DNA from: Megachile rotundata
Lineage: Eukaryota > Arthropoda > Insecta > Hymenoptera > Megachilidae
DNA length: 64,000 nt
Reading direction: 5' to 3'
Assembly: GCF_050947335.1 (NCBI RefSeq)
Contig: NW_027473584.1
Span: 124,001 to 188,000, forward strand
In this document: one piece after another, positions 29,281 to 45,720 of the stretch
Layout: each line of letters starts with the position of its first letter
Position numbering within the stretch: position 1 is the first letter of the stretch
Notes under the pieces: generated by a model
The model's input: only the letters and a program-made list of their open reading frames with translations
Database searches by the model: none
Told to the model about the DNA's origin: nothing
Translations under genes and position numbers: made by a program

Positions 29281-31201
29281 TATGATCGATTGATCGACAA
29301 TTAGTTTACTTGTTACTCTTACTATTATCAATCTAACTCATATTATTGGCCATATTATGCTTATATGATCGATTGAACGATGATTACCGTACTTATTACT
29401 CTTATTATTACCAATCTAACTCATATTATTAGCCACATTATGCTTATATGATCGATTGAACGACAATTTCTATACTTGTTACTCTCATTATTATCAATCT
29501 AATTCATATTATTAGCCATATTATGCTTATATGATCGATAGAACGACAATTACTGTACTCATTACTCTTATTATTACCAATCTAACTCATATTATTAGCC
29601 ATATTATGCTTATACTATCGATAGAACGACAATTACTTTACTTGTTACTCTTACTATTATCAATCTAACTCATATTATTGGCCATATTATGCTTATATGA
29701 TCGATTAAACGAGGATTACTGTACTTACTACTCTTATTATTACCAATCTAACTCATATTATTAGCCATATTATGCTTATATTATCGATAGAACGACAATT
29801 ACTATACTTGTTACTCTTATTATTATCAATCTAACTCATATTACTAGCCATATTATGCTTATATGATCGATTGAGCGACAATTCCTATACTTGTTACTCT
29901 CATTATTATCAATCTAACAGATATTATTAGCCATATTATGCTCATATGATCGATAGAACGACAATTACTATACTTACTACTCTTATTATTATCAATCTAA
30001 CTCATATTACTAGCCATATTATGCTTATATGATCGATTGAGCGACAATTCCTATACTTGTTACTCTCATTATTATCAATCTAACACATATTATTAGCCAT
30101 ATTATGCTTATATGATCGATAGAACGACAATTACTATACTTATTATTCTTATTATTATCAATCTAACTCATATTACTAGCCATATTATGCTTATATGATC
30201 GATTGAACGACAATTTCTAAACCTGTTACTTTCATTATTATCAATCTAACTCATATTATTAGCCATATTATGCTTATACTATCGATAGAACGACAATTAC
30301 TATACTTCTTACTCTTATTAATATCAATCTAACTCATATTATTGGCCATATTATGTGGATATGATCGATAGGACGACAATTGCTATACTCATTACTCTTA
30401 TTATTATCCATCTAACTCATATTATTAGCCATATTATGCTTATATGATCGATTCAACGAGGATTACTATACTTGTTACTCATATTATTATCAATCTAACT
30501 CATATTATTAGACATATTATGCTTATATGATCGATTGAACGACAATTTCTATACTTATTACTCTTATTATTATCAATCTAACTCATATTATTAGCCATAT
30601 TATGCTTATACTATCGATAGAACGACAATTAGTTTACTTGTTACTCTTACTATTATCAATCTAACTCATATTATTGGCCATATTATGCTTATATGATCGA
30701 TTGAACGAGGATTACTATACTTGTTACTCTTATTATTATCAATCTAACTCATATTATTAGCCATATTATGCTTATATGATCGATTGAACGACAATTTCTA
30801 TACTTGTTACTCTCATTATTATCAATCTAACTCATATTATTAGCCATAATATGCTTATATGATCGATTGAACGAAGATTACTGTACTTATTACTCTTATT
30901 ATTACCAATCTAACTCATATTATTAGCCATATTATGCTTATATTATCGATAGAACGACAATTACTATACTTGTTACTCTTATTATTATCAATCTAACTCA
31001 TATTATTAGCCATATTATGCTTATATGATCGATTGAACGACAATTTCTATACTTGTTACTCTCATTATTATCAATCTAACTCATATTATTAGCCATATTA
31101 TGCTTATATGATCGATAGAACGACAATTACTATACTCATTACTCTTATTATTATCAATCTAACTCATATTATTAGCCATATTATGCTTATACTATCGATA
31201 G

Positions 31202-31283
31202 AACGACAATTAGTTTACTTGTTACTCTTACTATTATCAATCTAACTCATATTATTGGCCATATTATGCTATATGATCGATTG
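31202..31283 (+). repeat. 82-bp monomer 8 (monomer 377)
   Basis: GCTATATG at 31268, followed by the CTTGTTACTCTTATTATTATC form. Confidence 0.95.
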
Positions 31284-31698
31284 AACGAGGATTACTATAC
31301 TTGTTACTCTTATTATTATCAATCTAACTCATATTATTAGCCATATTATGCTTATATTAACGATAGAACGACAATTACTATACTTGTTACTCTTATTATT
31401 ATCAATCTAACTCATATTATTAGCCATATTATGCTTATATGATCGATTGAACGACAATTTCTAAACCTGATACTTTCATTATTATCAATCTAACTCATAT
31501 TATTAGCCATATAATGCTTATATGATCGATAGAACGACAATTGCTATACTTGTTACTCTTATTATTATCAATCTAACTCATATTATTAGCCATATTATGC
31601 TTATATGATCGATAGAACGACAATTACTATACTCATTACTCTTATTATTATCAATCTAACTCATATTATTAGCCATATTATGCTTATACTATCGATAG

Positions 31699-31780
31699 AA
31701 CGACAATTAGTTTACTTGTTACTCTTACTATTATCAATCTAACTCATATTATTGGCCATATTATGCTATATGATCGATTG
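31699..31780 (+). repeat. 82-bp monomer 9 (monomer 383)
   Basis: GCTATATG at 31765, only six monomers after the previous one. It is the closest-spaced pair in the window. Confidence 0.95.
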
Positions 31781-32080
31781 AACGAGGATTACTATACTTG
31801 TTACTCTTATTATTATCAATCTAACTCATATTATTAGCCATATTATGCTTATATGATCGATTGAACGACAATTTCTATACTTGTTACTCTCATTATTATC
31901 AATCTAACTCATATTATTAGCCATAATATGCTTATATGATCGATTGAACGAAGATTACTGTACTTATTACTCTTATTATTACCAATCTAACTCATATTAT
32001 TAGCCATATTATGCATATATTATCGATAGAACGACAATTACTATACTTGTTACTCTTATTATTATCAATCTAACTCATAT

Positions 32081-34850
32081 TATTAGCCATATTATGCTTA
32101 TATGATCGATTGAACGACAATTTCTATACTTGTTACTCTTACTTTTATCAATCTAACTCATATTATTAGCCATATTATGCTTATATGATCGATAGAACGA
32201 CAATTGCTATACTTGTTACTCTTATTGTTATCAATCTAACTCATACAATTAGCCATATTACGCTTATATGATCGATTGAACGAAGATTACTGTACTTATT
32301 ACTCTTATTATTATCAATCTAACTCATATTATTAGCCATATTATGCTTATATGATCGATTGAACGACAATTACTATACTTATTACTCTTATTATTATCAA
32401 TCTAACTCATATTATTAGCCATATTATGCTTATATGATCGATAGAACGACAATTACTATACTTATTACTCTTATTAATATCAAGTCTAACTCATATTATT
32501 AGCCATATTATGCTTATATTATCGATAGAACGACAATTACTATACTTGTTACTCTTATTATTATCAATCTAACTCATATTATTAGCCATATTATGCTTAT
32601 ATGATCGATTGAACGACAATTTCTATACTTGTTACTCTCATTATTATCAATCTAACTCATATTATTAGCCATATTATGCTTATATGATCGATAGAACGAC
32701 AATTACTATACTCATTACTCTTATTATTATCAATCTAACTCATATTATTAGCCATATTATGCTTATACTATCGATAGAACGACAATTAGTTTACTTGTTA
32801 CTCTTACTATTATCAATCTAACTCATTTTATTGGCCATATTATGCTTATATGATCGATTGAACGAGGATTACTGTACTTATTACTCTTATTATTACCAAT
32901 CTAACTCATATTATTAGCCATATTATGCTTATATTATCGATAGAATGACACTTACTATACTTGTTACTCTTATAATTATCAATCTAACTCATATTATTAG
33001 CCATATTATGCTTATACTATCGATAGAACGACAATTACTATACTTGTTACTCATATTATTATCAATCTAACTCATAATATTGGCCATATTATGTGGATAT
33101 GATCGATAGGACGACAATTACTATACCCATTACTCTTATTATTATCAATCTAACTCATATTATTAGCCATATTAAGCTTATATGATCGATAGAACAACAA
33201 TTACTATACTTATTACTCTTATTATTATCAATCTAACTCATATTATTACCCATATTATGTTTATATGATCGATAGAACTACAATTACTATACTTATTACT
33301 CTTATTAATGTCAATCTAACTCATATTATTGGCCATATTATGTGGATATGATCGATAGGACGACAAGTACTATACTCATTACTCTTATTATTATCAATCT
33401 AACTCATATTATTAACCATATTATGCAGATATGATCGATAGAACGACAATTACTATACTTATTACTCTTGCTGTTATCAATCTAACTCATATTATTAGCC
33501 ATATTATGCTTATATGATCGATAGAAAGACAATTGCTATACTTATTGCTCTTACTATTGTCAAGCTAACTCATATTATTAGCCATATTATGCTTATATGA
33601 TCGATTGAACGAAGATTACTGTACTTATTACACTTATTATTACCAATCTAACTCATATTATTAGCCATATTATGCTTATATTATCGATAGAACGACATAT
33701 ACTGTGCTTGTTACTCATATTATTATCAATCTAACTCATATCATTCGCCATATTATGCTTATATGATCGATTGAACGACAATTACTATACTTGTTACTCT
33801 TACTATTATCAATCTAACTCATATTATTAGCCATATTATGCTTATATGATCGATTGAACGAAGATTACTGTACTTATTACTCTTATTATTATCAATCTAA
33901 CTCATATTATTAGCCATATTATGCTTATATGATCGATTGAACGACAATTACTATACTTGTTACTCTTATTATTATCAATCTAACTCATATTATTAGCCAT
34001 ATTATGCTTATATGATCGATTGAACGACAATTTCTATACTTGTTACTCTCATTATTATCAATCTAACTCATATTATTAGCCATATTATGCTTATATGATC
34101 GATAGAACGACAATTACTATACTTGTTACTCTTATTATTATCAATCTAACCCATATTATTAGCCATATTATGCTTAAGTGATCGATAGAGCGACAATTAC
34201 TATACTTATTACTCTTATTATTATCAATCTAACTCATATTATTAGCCATATTATGCTTATATGATCGATTGAACGACAATTACTACACTTATTCCTGTTA
34301 CTATTATCAATCTAACTCATATTATTGGCCATATTATGCTTATATGATCGATAGAATGACAATTACTATACATATTACTCTTACTTTTACCAATCTAACT
34401 CATATTATTAGACATATTATGCTCATATGATCGATTGAACGACAATTACTACACTTGTTACTCTCATTATTATCAATCCAACTCGTATTATTAGCCATAT
34501 TATGCTTATATTATCGATAGAACGACAATTGCTATACTTGTTACTCTTATTATTATCAATCTAACTCATATTATTAGCCATATTATGCTTATATGATGGA
34601 TTGAACGAAGATTACTGTACTTATTACTCTTACTATTATCAATCTAACTCATATTATTAGCCATATTATGCTTATATGATCGATTGATCGACAATTAGTT
34701 TACTTGTTACTCTTACTATTGTCAATCTAACTCATATTATTGGCCATATTATGCTTATATGATCGATTGAACGATGATTACCGTACTTATTACTCTTATT
34801 ATTACCAATCTAACTCATATTATTAGCCACATTATGCTTATATGATCGAT
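32081..34850 (+). repeat. Duplicated block H2, pairs with 42950-45725
   Basis: Matches 42950-45725 at 10872 bp past the private insertion, which is 131 monomers minus one base for the 82-bp monomer at 38339. Anchors are CTATACCC (33121 and 43993), GCAGATATG (33425 and 44297) and ACATATACT (33691 and 44563). It contains the only 84-bp monomer of the window, which the partner copy lacks. Confidence 0.8.
32445..32528 (+). repeat. 84-bp monomer with one-base insertion (monomer 392)
   Basis: CAATCTAAC reads CAAGTCTAAC at 32481-32490. This is the only insertion I detect and it falls in the conserved core. The corresponding monomers in related blocks (for example near 14360, 21100 and 43330) have the normal form, so the change is private and recent, or a sequencing error. 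Confidence 0.9.
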
Positions 34851-35250
34851 TGAACGACAATTTCTATACTTGTTACTCTCATTATTATCAATCTAATTCA
34901 TATTATTAGCCATATTATGCTTATATGATCGATAGAACGACAATTACTGTACTCATTACTCTTATTATTACCAATCTAACTCATATTATTAGCCATATTA
35001 TGCTTATACTATCGATAGGACGACAATTACTTTACTTGTTACTCTTACTATTATCAATCTAACTCATATTATTGGCCATATTATGCTTATATGATCGATT
35101 AAACGAGGATTACTGTACTTACTACTCTTATTATTACCAATCTAACTCATATTATTAGCCATATTATGCTTATATTATCGATAGAACGACAATTACTATA
35201 CTTGTTACTCTTATTATTATCAATCTAACTCATATTATTAGCCATATTAT
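34851..35250 (+). repeat. Connecting monomers
   Basis: About five monomers carrying the CTAATTCATATT, CTGTACTCATTAC, CTTTACTTG/TTGGCC and GATTAAACGAGG run. The same run is found at 250-580, 3900-4200, 29500-29830, 40630-40970, 47610-47940 and 50930-51260. It is one of the most frequently recurring strings of monomers in the window. Confidence 0.7.
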
Positions 35251-38200
35251 GCTTATATGACCGATTGAACGACAATTTCTAAACCTGTTACTTTAATTAT
35301 TACCAATCTAACGCATATTATCAGCCATATTATGCTTATATGATCGATAGAATGACAATTACTATACTTATTACTCTTACTATTATCAATCTAACTCATA
35401 TTATTAGCCATATTATGCTTATATGATCGATTGAACGAAGATTACTGTACTTATTACTCTTATTAATATCAATCTAACTCATATTATTGGCCATATTATG
35501 TGGATATGATCGATAGGACGACAATTACTATACTCATTACTCTTATTATTATCAATCTAACTCATATTATTAGCCGTATTATGCTTATATGATCGATTGA
35601 ACGACAATTACTATACTTGTTACTCTCATTATTATCAATCTAGCTCATATTATTAGCCATATTATGCTTATATTATCGATAGAACGACAATTGCTATACT
35701 TGTTACTCTTATTATTATCAATCTAACTCATATTATTAGCCATATTATGCTTACATGATCAATTGAACGACAATTTCTAAACCTGTTACTTTCATTGTTA
35801 TAAATCTAACTCATATTATTAGCCATATTATGCTTATACTATCGATAGAACGACAATTACTTTACTTGTTACTCTTACTATTATCAATCTAACTCATATT
35901 ATTGGCCATATTATGCTTATATGATCGATTGAACGAGGATTACTATACCTGTCACTCTTATTATTATCAATCTAACTCATATTATTAGCCATATGATGCT
36001 TAAATTATCGATAGAACGACAATTACTGTACTTGTTACTCTTATTATTATCAATCTAACTCATATTACTAGCCATATTATGCTTATATGATCGATTGAGC
36101 GACAATTCCTATACTTGTTACTCTCATTATTATCAATCTAACACATATTATTAGCCATATTATGCTTATATGATCGATAGAACGACAATTACTCTACTTA
36201 TTACTCTTATTATTATCAATCTAACTCATATTATTAGCCATATTATTCTTATATGATCGATTGAACGACAATTTCTAATCCTGTTACTCTCATTATTATC
36301 AATCTAACTCATATTATTAGCCATATTATGCTTATATTATCGATAGAACGACAATTACTATACCTGTTACTCTTATTATTATCAATCTAACTCATATTAT
36401 TAGCCATATTATGCTTGTATGATCGATTGAACGACAATTTCTAAACCTGTTACTCTCATTATTATCAATCTAACTCATATTATTAGCCATATTATGCTTA
36501 TATGATCGATAGAATGACAATTACTATACTTATTGCTCTTACTATTGTCAAGCTAACTCATATTATCAGCCATATTATGCTTATATGATCGATTGAACGA
36601 CAATTACTATACTTGTTACTCTTATTATTATCAATCTAACTCATATTATTAGCCATATTATGCTTATATGATCGATTGAACGACAATTTCTATACTTGTT
36701 ACTCTCATTATTATCAATCTAACTCATATTATTAGCCATAATATGCTTATATGATCGATTGAACGAAGGTTACTGTTCTTATTACTCTTATTATTACCAA
36801 TCTAACACATATTATTAGCCATATTATGCTTATATTAACGATAGAACGACAATTACTATACTTGTTACTCTTATTATTATCAATCTAACTCATATTATTA
36901 GCCATATTATGCTTATATGATCGATTGAACGACAATTTCTAAACCTGGTACTTTCATTATTATCAATCTAACTCATATTATTAGCCATATAATGCTTATA
37001 TGATCGATAGAACGACAATTGCTATACTTGTTACTCTTATTATTATCAATCTAACTCATATTATTAGCCATATTATGCTTAAATTATCGATAGAACGACA
37101 ATTACTGTACTTGTTACTCTTATTATTATCAATCTAACTCATATTACTAGCCATATTATGCTTATATGATCGATTGAGCGACAATTCCTATACTTGTTAC
37201 TCTCATTATTATCAATCTAACACATATTATTAGCCATATTATGCTTATATGATCGATAGAACGACAATTACTATACTTATTATTCTTATTATTATCAATC
37301 TAACTCATATTACTAGCCATATTATGCTTATATGATCGATTGAACGACAATTTCTAAACCTGTTACTTTCATTATTATCAATCTAACTCATATTATTAGC
37401 CATATTATGCTTATACTATCGATAGAACGACAATTACTATACTTCTTACTCTTATTAATATCAATCTAACTCATATTATTGGCCATATTATGTGGATATG
37501 ATCGATAGGACGACAATTACTATACTCATTACTCTTATTATTATCCATCTAACTCATATTATTAGCCATATTATACTTATATGATCGATTCAACGAGGAT
37601 TACTATACTTGTTACTCATATTATTATCAATCTAACTCATATTATTAGACATATTATGCTTATATGATCGATTGAACGACAATTTCTATACTTATTACTC
37701 TTATTATTATCAATCTAACTCATATTATTAGCCATATTATGCTTATACTATCGATAGAACGACAATTAGTTTACTTGTTACTCTTACTATTATCAATCTA
37801 ACTCATATTATTGGCCATATTATGCTTATATGATCGATTGAACGAGGATTACTATACTTGTTACTCTTATTATTATCAATCTAACTCATATTATTAGCCA
37901 TATTATGCTTATATGATCGATTGAACGACAATTTCTATACTTGTTACTCTCATTATTATCAATCTAACTCATATTATTAGCCATAATATGCTTATATGAT
38001 CGATTGAACGAAGATTACTGTACTTATTACTCTTATTATTACCAATCTAACTCATATTATTAGCCATATTATGCTTATATTATCGATAGAACGACAATTA
38101 CTATACTTGTTACTCTTATTATTATCAATCTAACTCATATTATTAGCCATATTATGCTTATATGATCGATTGAACGACAATTTCTATACTTGTTACTCTC

Positions 38201-38770
38201 ATTATTATCAATCTAACTCATATTATTAGCCATATTATGCTTATATGATCGATAGAACGACAATTACTATACTCATTACTCTTATTATTATCAATCTAAC
38301 TCATATTATTAGCCATATAATGCTTATACTATCGATAGAACGACAATTAGTTTACTTGTTACTCTTACTATTATCAATCTAACTCATATTATTGGCCATA
38401 TTATGCTATATGATCGATTGAACGAGGATTACTATACTTGTTACTCTTATTATTATCAATCTAACTCATATTATTAGCCATATTATGCTTATATGATCGA
38501 TTGAACGACAATTTCTATACTTGTTACTCTCATTATTATCAATCTAACTCATATTATTAGCCATAATATGCTTATATGATCGATTGAACGAAGATTACTG
38601 TACTTATTACTCTTATTATTACCAATCTAACTCATATTATTAGCCATATTATGCATATATTATCGATAGAACGACAATTACTATACTTGTTACTCTTATT
38701 ATTATCAATCTAACTCATATTATTAGCCATATTATGCTTATATGATCGATTGAACGACAATTTCTATACT
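35251..38770 (+). repeat. Long-range duplicated block I, pairs with 53020-56800
   Basis: Offset 17761 bp (214 monomers minus one base) at its start and 17927 bp (216 minus one) by GAACGAAGG at 36761/54688. The change of two comes from two separate one-monomer differences, near 36250 and near 36580. At the 82-bp monomers (38339 and 55934) the separation is 212 monomers, so the other copy has lost monomers after 55500. It is also related to 582-2800 in B1. Confidence 0.78.
38339..38420 (+). repeat. 82-bp monomer 10 (monomer 463)
   Basis: GCTATATG at 38405, 80 monomers after the previous one. No further copy occurs for the next 17.5 kb. Confidence 0.95.
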
Positions 38771-41700
38771 TGTTACTCTTACTTTTATCAATCTAACTCA
38801 TATTATTAGCCATATTATGCTTATATGATCGATAGAACGACAATTGCTATACTTGTTACTCTTATTGTTATCAATCTAACTCATACTATTAGCCATATTA
38901 CGCTTATATGATCGATTGAACGAAGATTACTGTACTTATTACTTTTATTATTATCAATCTAACTCATATTATTAGCCATATTATGCTTATATGATCGATT
39001 GAACGACAATTACTATACTTATTACTCTTATTATTATCAATCTAACTCATATTATTAGCCATATTATGCTTATATGATCGATAGAACGACAATTACTATA
39101 CTTATTACTCTTATTAATGTCAATCTAACTCATATTATTGGCCATATTATGTGGATATGATCGATAGGACGACAATTACTATACTCATTACTCTTATTAT
39201 CATCCATCTAACTCATATTATTAGCCATATTATGCTTACATGATCGATAGAACGACAATTACTATACTTATTACTCTTATTAATGTCAATCTAACTCATA
39301 TTATTGGCCATATTATGTGGATATGATCGATAGGACGACAAGTACTATACTCATTACTCTTATTATTATCAATCTAACTCATATTATTAACCATATTATG
39401 CAGACATGATCGATAGAACGACAATTACTATACTTATTACTCTTGCTGCTATCAATCTAACTCATATTATTAGCCATATTATGCTTATATGATCGATAGA
39501 AAGACAATTGCTATACTTATTGCTCTTACTATTGTCAAGCTAACTCATATTATTAGCCATATTATGCTTATATGATCGATTGAACGAAGATTACTGTACT
39601 TATTACACTTATTATTACCAATCTAACTCATATTATTAGCCATATTATGCTTATATTATCGATAGAACGACATATACTATGCTTGTTACTCATATTATTA
39701 TCTATCTAACTCATATCATTGGCCATATTATGCTTATATGATCGATTGAACGACAATTACTATACTTGTTACTCTTACTATTATCAATCTAACTCATATT
39801 ATTAGCCATATTATGCTTATATGATCGATTGAACGAAGATTACTGTACTTATTACTCTTATTATTATCAATCTAACTCATATTATTAGCCATATTATGCT
39901 TATATGATCGATAGAACGACAATTACTATACTTGTTACTCTTATTATTATCAATCTAACCCATATTATTAGCCATATTATGCTTAAGTGATCGATAGAGC
40001 GACAATTACTATACTTATTACTCTTATTATTATCAATCTAACTCATATTATTAGCCATATTATGCTTATATGATCGATTGAACGACAATTACTACACTTA
40101 TTCCTGTTACTATTATCAATCTAACTCATATTATTGGCCATATTATGCTTATATGATCGATAGAATGACAATTACTATACTTATTACTCTTACTTTTACC
40201 AATCTAACTCATATTATTAGACATATTATGCTCATATGATCGATTGAACGACAATTACTGCACTTGTTACTCTCATTATTATCAATCCAACTCGTATTAT
40301 TAGCCATATTATGCTTATATTATCGATAGAACGACAATTGCTATACTTGTTACTCTTACTATTATCAATCTAACTCATATTATTAGCCATATTATGCTTA
40401 TATGATCGATTGATCGACAATTAGTTTACTTGTTACTCTTACTATTATCAATCTAACTCATATTATTGGCCATATTATGCTTATATGATCGATTGAACGA
40501 TGATTACCGTACTTATTACTCTTATTATTACCAATCTAACTCATATTATTAGCCACATTATGCTTATATGATCGATTGAACGACAATTTCTATACTTGTT
40601 ACTCTCATTATTATCAATCTAATTCATATTATTAGCCATATTATGCTTATATGATCGATAGAACGACAATTACTGTACTCATTACTCTTATTATTACCAA
40701 TCTAACTCATATTATTAGCCATATTATGCTTATACTATCGATAGAACGACAATTACTTTACTTGTTACTCTTACTATTATCAATCTAACTCATATTATTG
40801 GCCATATTATGCTTATATGATCGATTAAACGAGGATTACTGTACTTACTACTCTTATTATTACCAATCTAACTCATATTATTAGCCATATTATGCTTATA
40901 TTATCGATAGAACGACAATTACTATACTTGTTACTCTTATTATTATCAATCTAACTCATATTATTAGCCATATTATGCTTATATGACCGATTGAACGACA
41001 ATTTCTAAACCTGTTACTTTAATTATTATCAATCTAACGCATATTATTAGCCATATTATGCTTATATGATCGATAGAATGACAATTACTATACTTATTAC
41101 TCTTACTATTATCAATCTAACTCATATTATTAGCCATATTATGCTTATATGATCGATTGAACGACAATTACTATACTTGTTACTCTCATTATTATCAATC
41201 TAGCTCATATTATTAGCCATATTATGCTTATATTATCGATAGAACGACAATTGCTATACTTGTTACTCTTATTATTATCAATCTAACTCATATTACTAGC
41301 CATATTATGCTTATACTATCGATAGAACGACAATTACTTTACTTGTTACTCTTACTATTATCAATCTAACTCATATTATTGGCCATATTATGCTTATATG
41401 ATCGATTGAACGAGGATTACTATACCTGTCACTCTTATTATTATCAATCTAACTCATATTATTAGCCATATGATGCTTAAATTATCGATAGAACGACAAT
41501 TGCTATACTTGTTACTCTTATTATTATCAATCTAACTCATATTATTAGCCATATTATGCTTATATGATCGATTGAACGAAGATTACTGTACTTATTGCTC
41601 TTACTATTATCAATCTAACTCATATTATTAGCCATATTATGCTTATATGATCGATTGATCGACAATTAGTTTACTTGTTACTCTTACTATTATCAATCTA

Positions 41701-42370
41701 ACTCATATTATTGGCCATATTATGCTTATATGATCGATTGAACGATGATTACCGTACTTATTACTCTTATTATTACCAATCTAACTCATATTATTAGCCA
41801 CATTATGCTTATATTATCGATAGAACGACAATTACTATACTTGTTACTCTTATTATGACCAATCTAATTCATATTATTAGCCATATTATGCTTAAATTAT
41901 CGATAGAACGACAATTACTGTACTTGTTACTCTTATTATTATCAATCTAACTCATATTACTAGCCATATTATGCTTATATGATCGATTGAGCGACAATTC
42001 CTATACTTGTTACTCTCATTATTATCAATCTAACAGATATTATTAGCCATATTATGCTCATATGATCGATAGAACGACAATTACTATACTTACTACTCTT
42101 ATTATTATCAATCTAACTCATATTACTAGCTATATTATGCTTATATGATCGATTGAGCGACAATTCCTATACTTGTTACTCTCATTATTATCAATCTAAC
42201 ACATATTATTAGCCATATTATGCTTATATGATCGATAGAACGACAATTACTATACTTATTATTCTTATTATTATCAATCTAACTCATATTACTAGCCATA
42301 TTATGCTTATATGATCGATTGAACGACAATTTCTAAACCTGTTACTTTCATTATTATCAATCTAACTCAT
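38771..42370 (+). repeat. HOR copy J1 of the 40-monomer unit
   Basis: First of three copies. It matches J2 at 6972 bp (84 monomers; anchors ATTACGC 38897/45869, ACATATACT 39666/46638 and ACAATTACTG 40251/47223). It matches J3 at 10292 bp (124 monomers) to about 42368. There the copies part: J1 reads CATTTTATTAGCC and J3 reads CATATTATTAGCC. It carries GCAGACATG rather than the GCAGATATG of other blocks. Confidence 0.85.
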
Positions 42371-45300
42371 TTTATTAGCCATATTATGCTTATACTATCG
42401 ATAGAACGACAATTACTATACTTCTTACTCTTATTAATATCAATCTAACTCATATTATTGGCCATATTATGTGGATATGATCGATAGGACGACAATTACT
42501 ATACTCATTACTCTTATTATTATCCATCTAACTCATATTATTAGCCATATTATGCTTATATGATCGATTCAACGAGGATTACTATACTTGTTACTCATAT
42601 TATTATCAATCTAACTCATATTATTAGACATATTATGCTTATATGATCGATTGAACGACAATTTCTATACTTATTACTCTTATTATTATCAATCTAACTC
42701 ATATTATTAGCCATATTATGCTTATACTATCGATAGAACGACAATTAGTTTACTTGTTACTCTTACTATTATCAATCTAACTCATATTATTGGCCATATT
42801 ATGCTTATATGATCGATTGAACGAGGATTACTATACTTGTTACTCTTATTATTATCAATCTAACTCATATTATTAGCCATATTATGCTTATATGATCGAT
42901 TGAACGACAATTTCTATACTTGTTACTCTTATTATTATCAATCTAACTCATATTATTAGCCATATTATGCTTATATGATCGATTGAACGACAATTTCTAT
43001 ACTTGTTACTCTTACTTTTATCAATCTAACTCATATTATTAGCCATATTATGCTTATATGATCGATAGAACGACAATTGCTATACTTGTTACTCTTATTG
43101 TTATCAATCTAACTCATACAATTAGCCATATTACGCTTATATGATCGATTGAACGAAGATTACTGTACTTATTACTCTTATTATTATCAATCTAACTCAT
43201 ATTATTAGCCATATTATGCTTATATGATCGATTGAACGACAATTACTATACTTATTACTCTTATTATTATCAATCTAACTCATATTATTAGCCATATTAT
43301 GCTTATATGATCGATAGAACGACAATTACTATACTTATTACTCTTATTAATATCAATCTAACTCATATTATTAGCCATATTATGCTTATATTATCGATAG
43401 AACGACAATTACTATACTTGTTACTCTTATTATTATCAATCTAACTCATATTATTAGCCATATTATGCTTATATGATCGATTGAACGACAATTTCTATAC
43501 TTGTTACTCTCATTATTATCAATCTAACTCATATTATTAGCCATATTATGCTTATATGATCGATAGAACGACAATTACTATACTCATTACTCTTATTATT
43601 ATCAATCTAACTCATATTATTAGCCATATTATGCTTATACTATCGATAGAACGACAATTAGTTTACTTGTTACTCTTACTATTATCAATCTAACTCATTT
43701 TATTGGCCATATTATGCTTATATGATCGATTGAACGAGGATTACTGTACTTATTACTCTTATTATTACCAATCTAACTCATATTATTAGCCATATTATGC
43801 TTATATTATCGATAGAATGACAATTACTATACTTGTTACTCTTATAATTATCAATCTAACTCATATTATTAGCCATATTATGCTTATACTATCGATAGAA
43901 CGACAATTACTATACTTGTTACTCTTATTATTATCAATCTAACTCATAATATTGGCCATATTATGTGGATATGATCGATAGGACGACAATTACTATACCC
44001 ATTACTCTTATTATTATCAATCTAACTCATATTATTAGCCATATTAAGCTTATATGATCGATAGAACAACAATTACTATACTTATTACTCTTATTATTAT
44101 CAATCTAACTCATATTATTACCCATATTATGTTTATATGATCGATAGAACGACAATTACTATACTTATTACTCTTATTAATGTCAATCTAACTCATATTA
44201 TTGGCCATATTATGTGGATATGATCGATAGGACGACAAGTACTATACTCATTACTCTTATTATTATCAATCTAACTCATATTATTAACCATATTATGCAG
44301 ATATGATCGATAGAACGACAATTACTATACTTATTACTCTTGCTGTTATCAATCTAACTCATATTATTAGCCATATTATGCTTATATGATCGATAGAAAG
44401 ACAATTGCTATACTTATTGCTCTTACTATTGTCAAGCTAACTCATATTATTAGCCATATTATGCTTATATGATCGATTGAACGAAGATTACTGTACTTAT
44501 TACACTTATTATTACCAATCTAACTCATATTATTAGCCATATTATGCTTATATTATCGATAGAACGACATATACTGTGCTTGTTACTCATATTATTATCA
44601 ATCTAACTCATATCATTCGCCATATTATGCTTATATGATCGATTGAACGACAATTACTATACTTGTTACTCTTACTATTATCAATCTAACTCATATTATT
44701 AGCCATATTATGCTTATATGATCGATTGAACGAAGATTACTGTACTTATTACTCTTATTATTATGAATCTAACTCATATTATTAGCCATATTATGCTTAT
44801 ATGATCGATTGAACGACAATTACTATACTTGTTACCCTTATTATTATCAATCTAACTCATATTATTAGCCATATTATGCTTATATGATCGATTGAACGAC
44901 AATTTCTATACTTGTTACTCTCATTATTATCAATCTAACTCATATTATTAGCCATATTATGCTTATATGATCGATAGAACGACAATTACTATACTTGTTA
45001 CTCTTATTATTATCAATCTAACCCATATTATTAGCCATATTATGCTTAAGTGATCGATAGAGCGACAATTACTATACTTATTACTCTTATTATTATCAAT
45101 CTAACTCATATTATTAGCCATATTATGCTTATATGATCGATTGAACGACAATTACTACACTTATTCCTGTTACTATTATCAATCTAACTCATATTATTGG
45201 CCATATTATGCTTATATGATCGATAGAATGACAATTACTATACATATTACTCTTACTTTTACCAATCTAACTCATATTATTAGACATATTATGCTCATAT

Positions 45301-45720
45301 GATCGATTGAACGACAATTACTACACTTGTTACTCTCATTATTATCAATCCAACTCGTATTATTAGCCATATTATGCTTATATTATCGATAGAACGACAA
45401 TTGCTATACTTGTTACTCTTATTATTATCAATCTAACTCATATTATTAGCCATATCATGCTTATATGATCGATTGAACGAAGATTACTGTACTTATTACT
45501 CTTACTATTATCAATCTAACTCATATTATTAGCCATATTATGCTTATATGATCGATTGATCGACAATTAGTTTACATGTTACTCTTACTATTATCAATCT
45601 AACTCATATTATTGGCCATATTATGCTTATATGATCGATTGAACGATGATTACCGTACTTATTACTCTTATTATTACCAATCTAACTCATATTATTAGCC
45701 ACATTATGCTTATATGATCG
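42371..45720 (+). repeat. Mosaic block between J1 and J2
   Basis: Left part continues the match to about 30250-31000; from about 42950 it is the partner of 32081-34850. The 43325-43420 region has the normal 83-bp form where 32445 has a one-base insertion. At about 45720-45740 it switches to the J2 start, within the CTATACTTGTTACTCT stretch that both partners share. Confidence 0.75.

Larger units (their letters stand above)
29281..32080 (+). repeat. Mosaic block H1
   Basis: Opens with the TTGATCGACAATTAG, AACGATGATTACCG run that also stands at 34676, 40401, 45550, 47380 and 50700. About 30010-31000 recurs at 42120-43100 (146 monomers; anchor AGGACGACAAT 30370 and 42486). It carries two 82-bp monomers only six monomers apart (31202 and 31699), which marks a small local tandem duplication. 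Confidence 0.7.
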
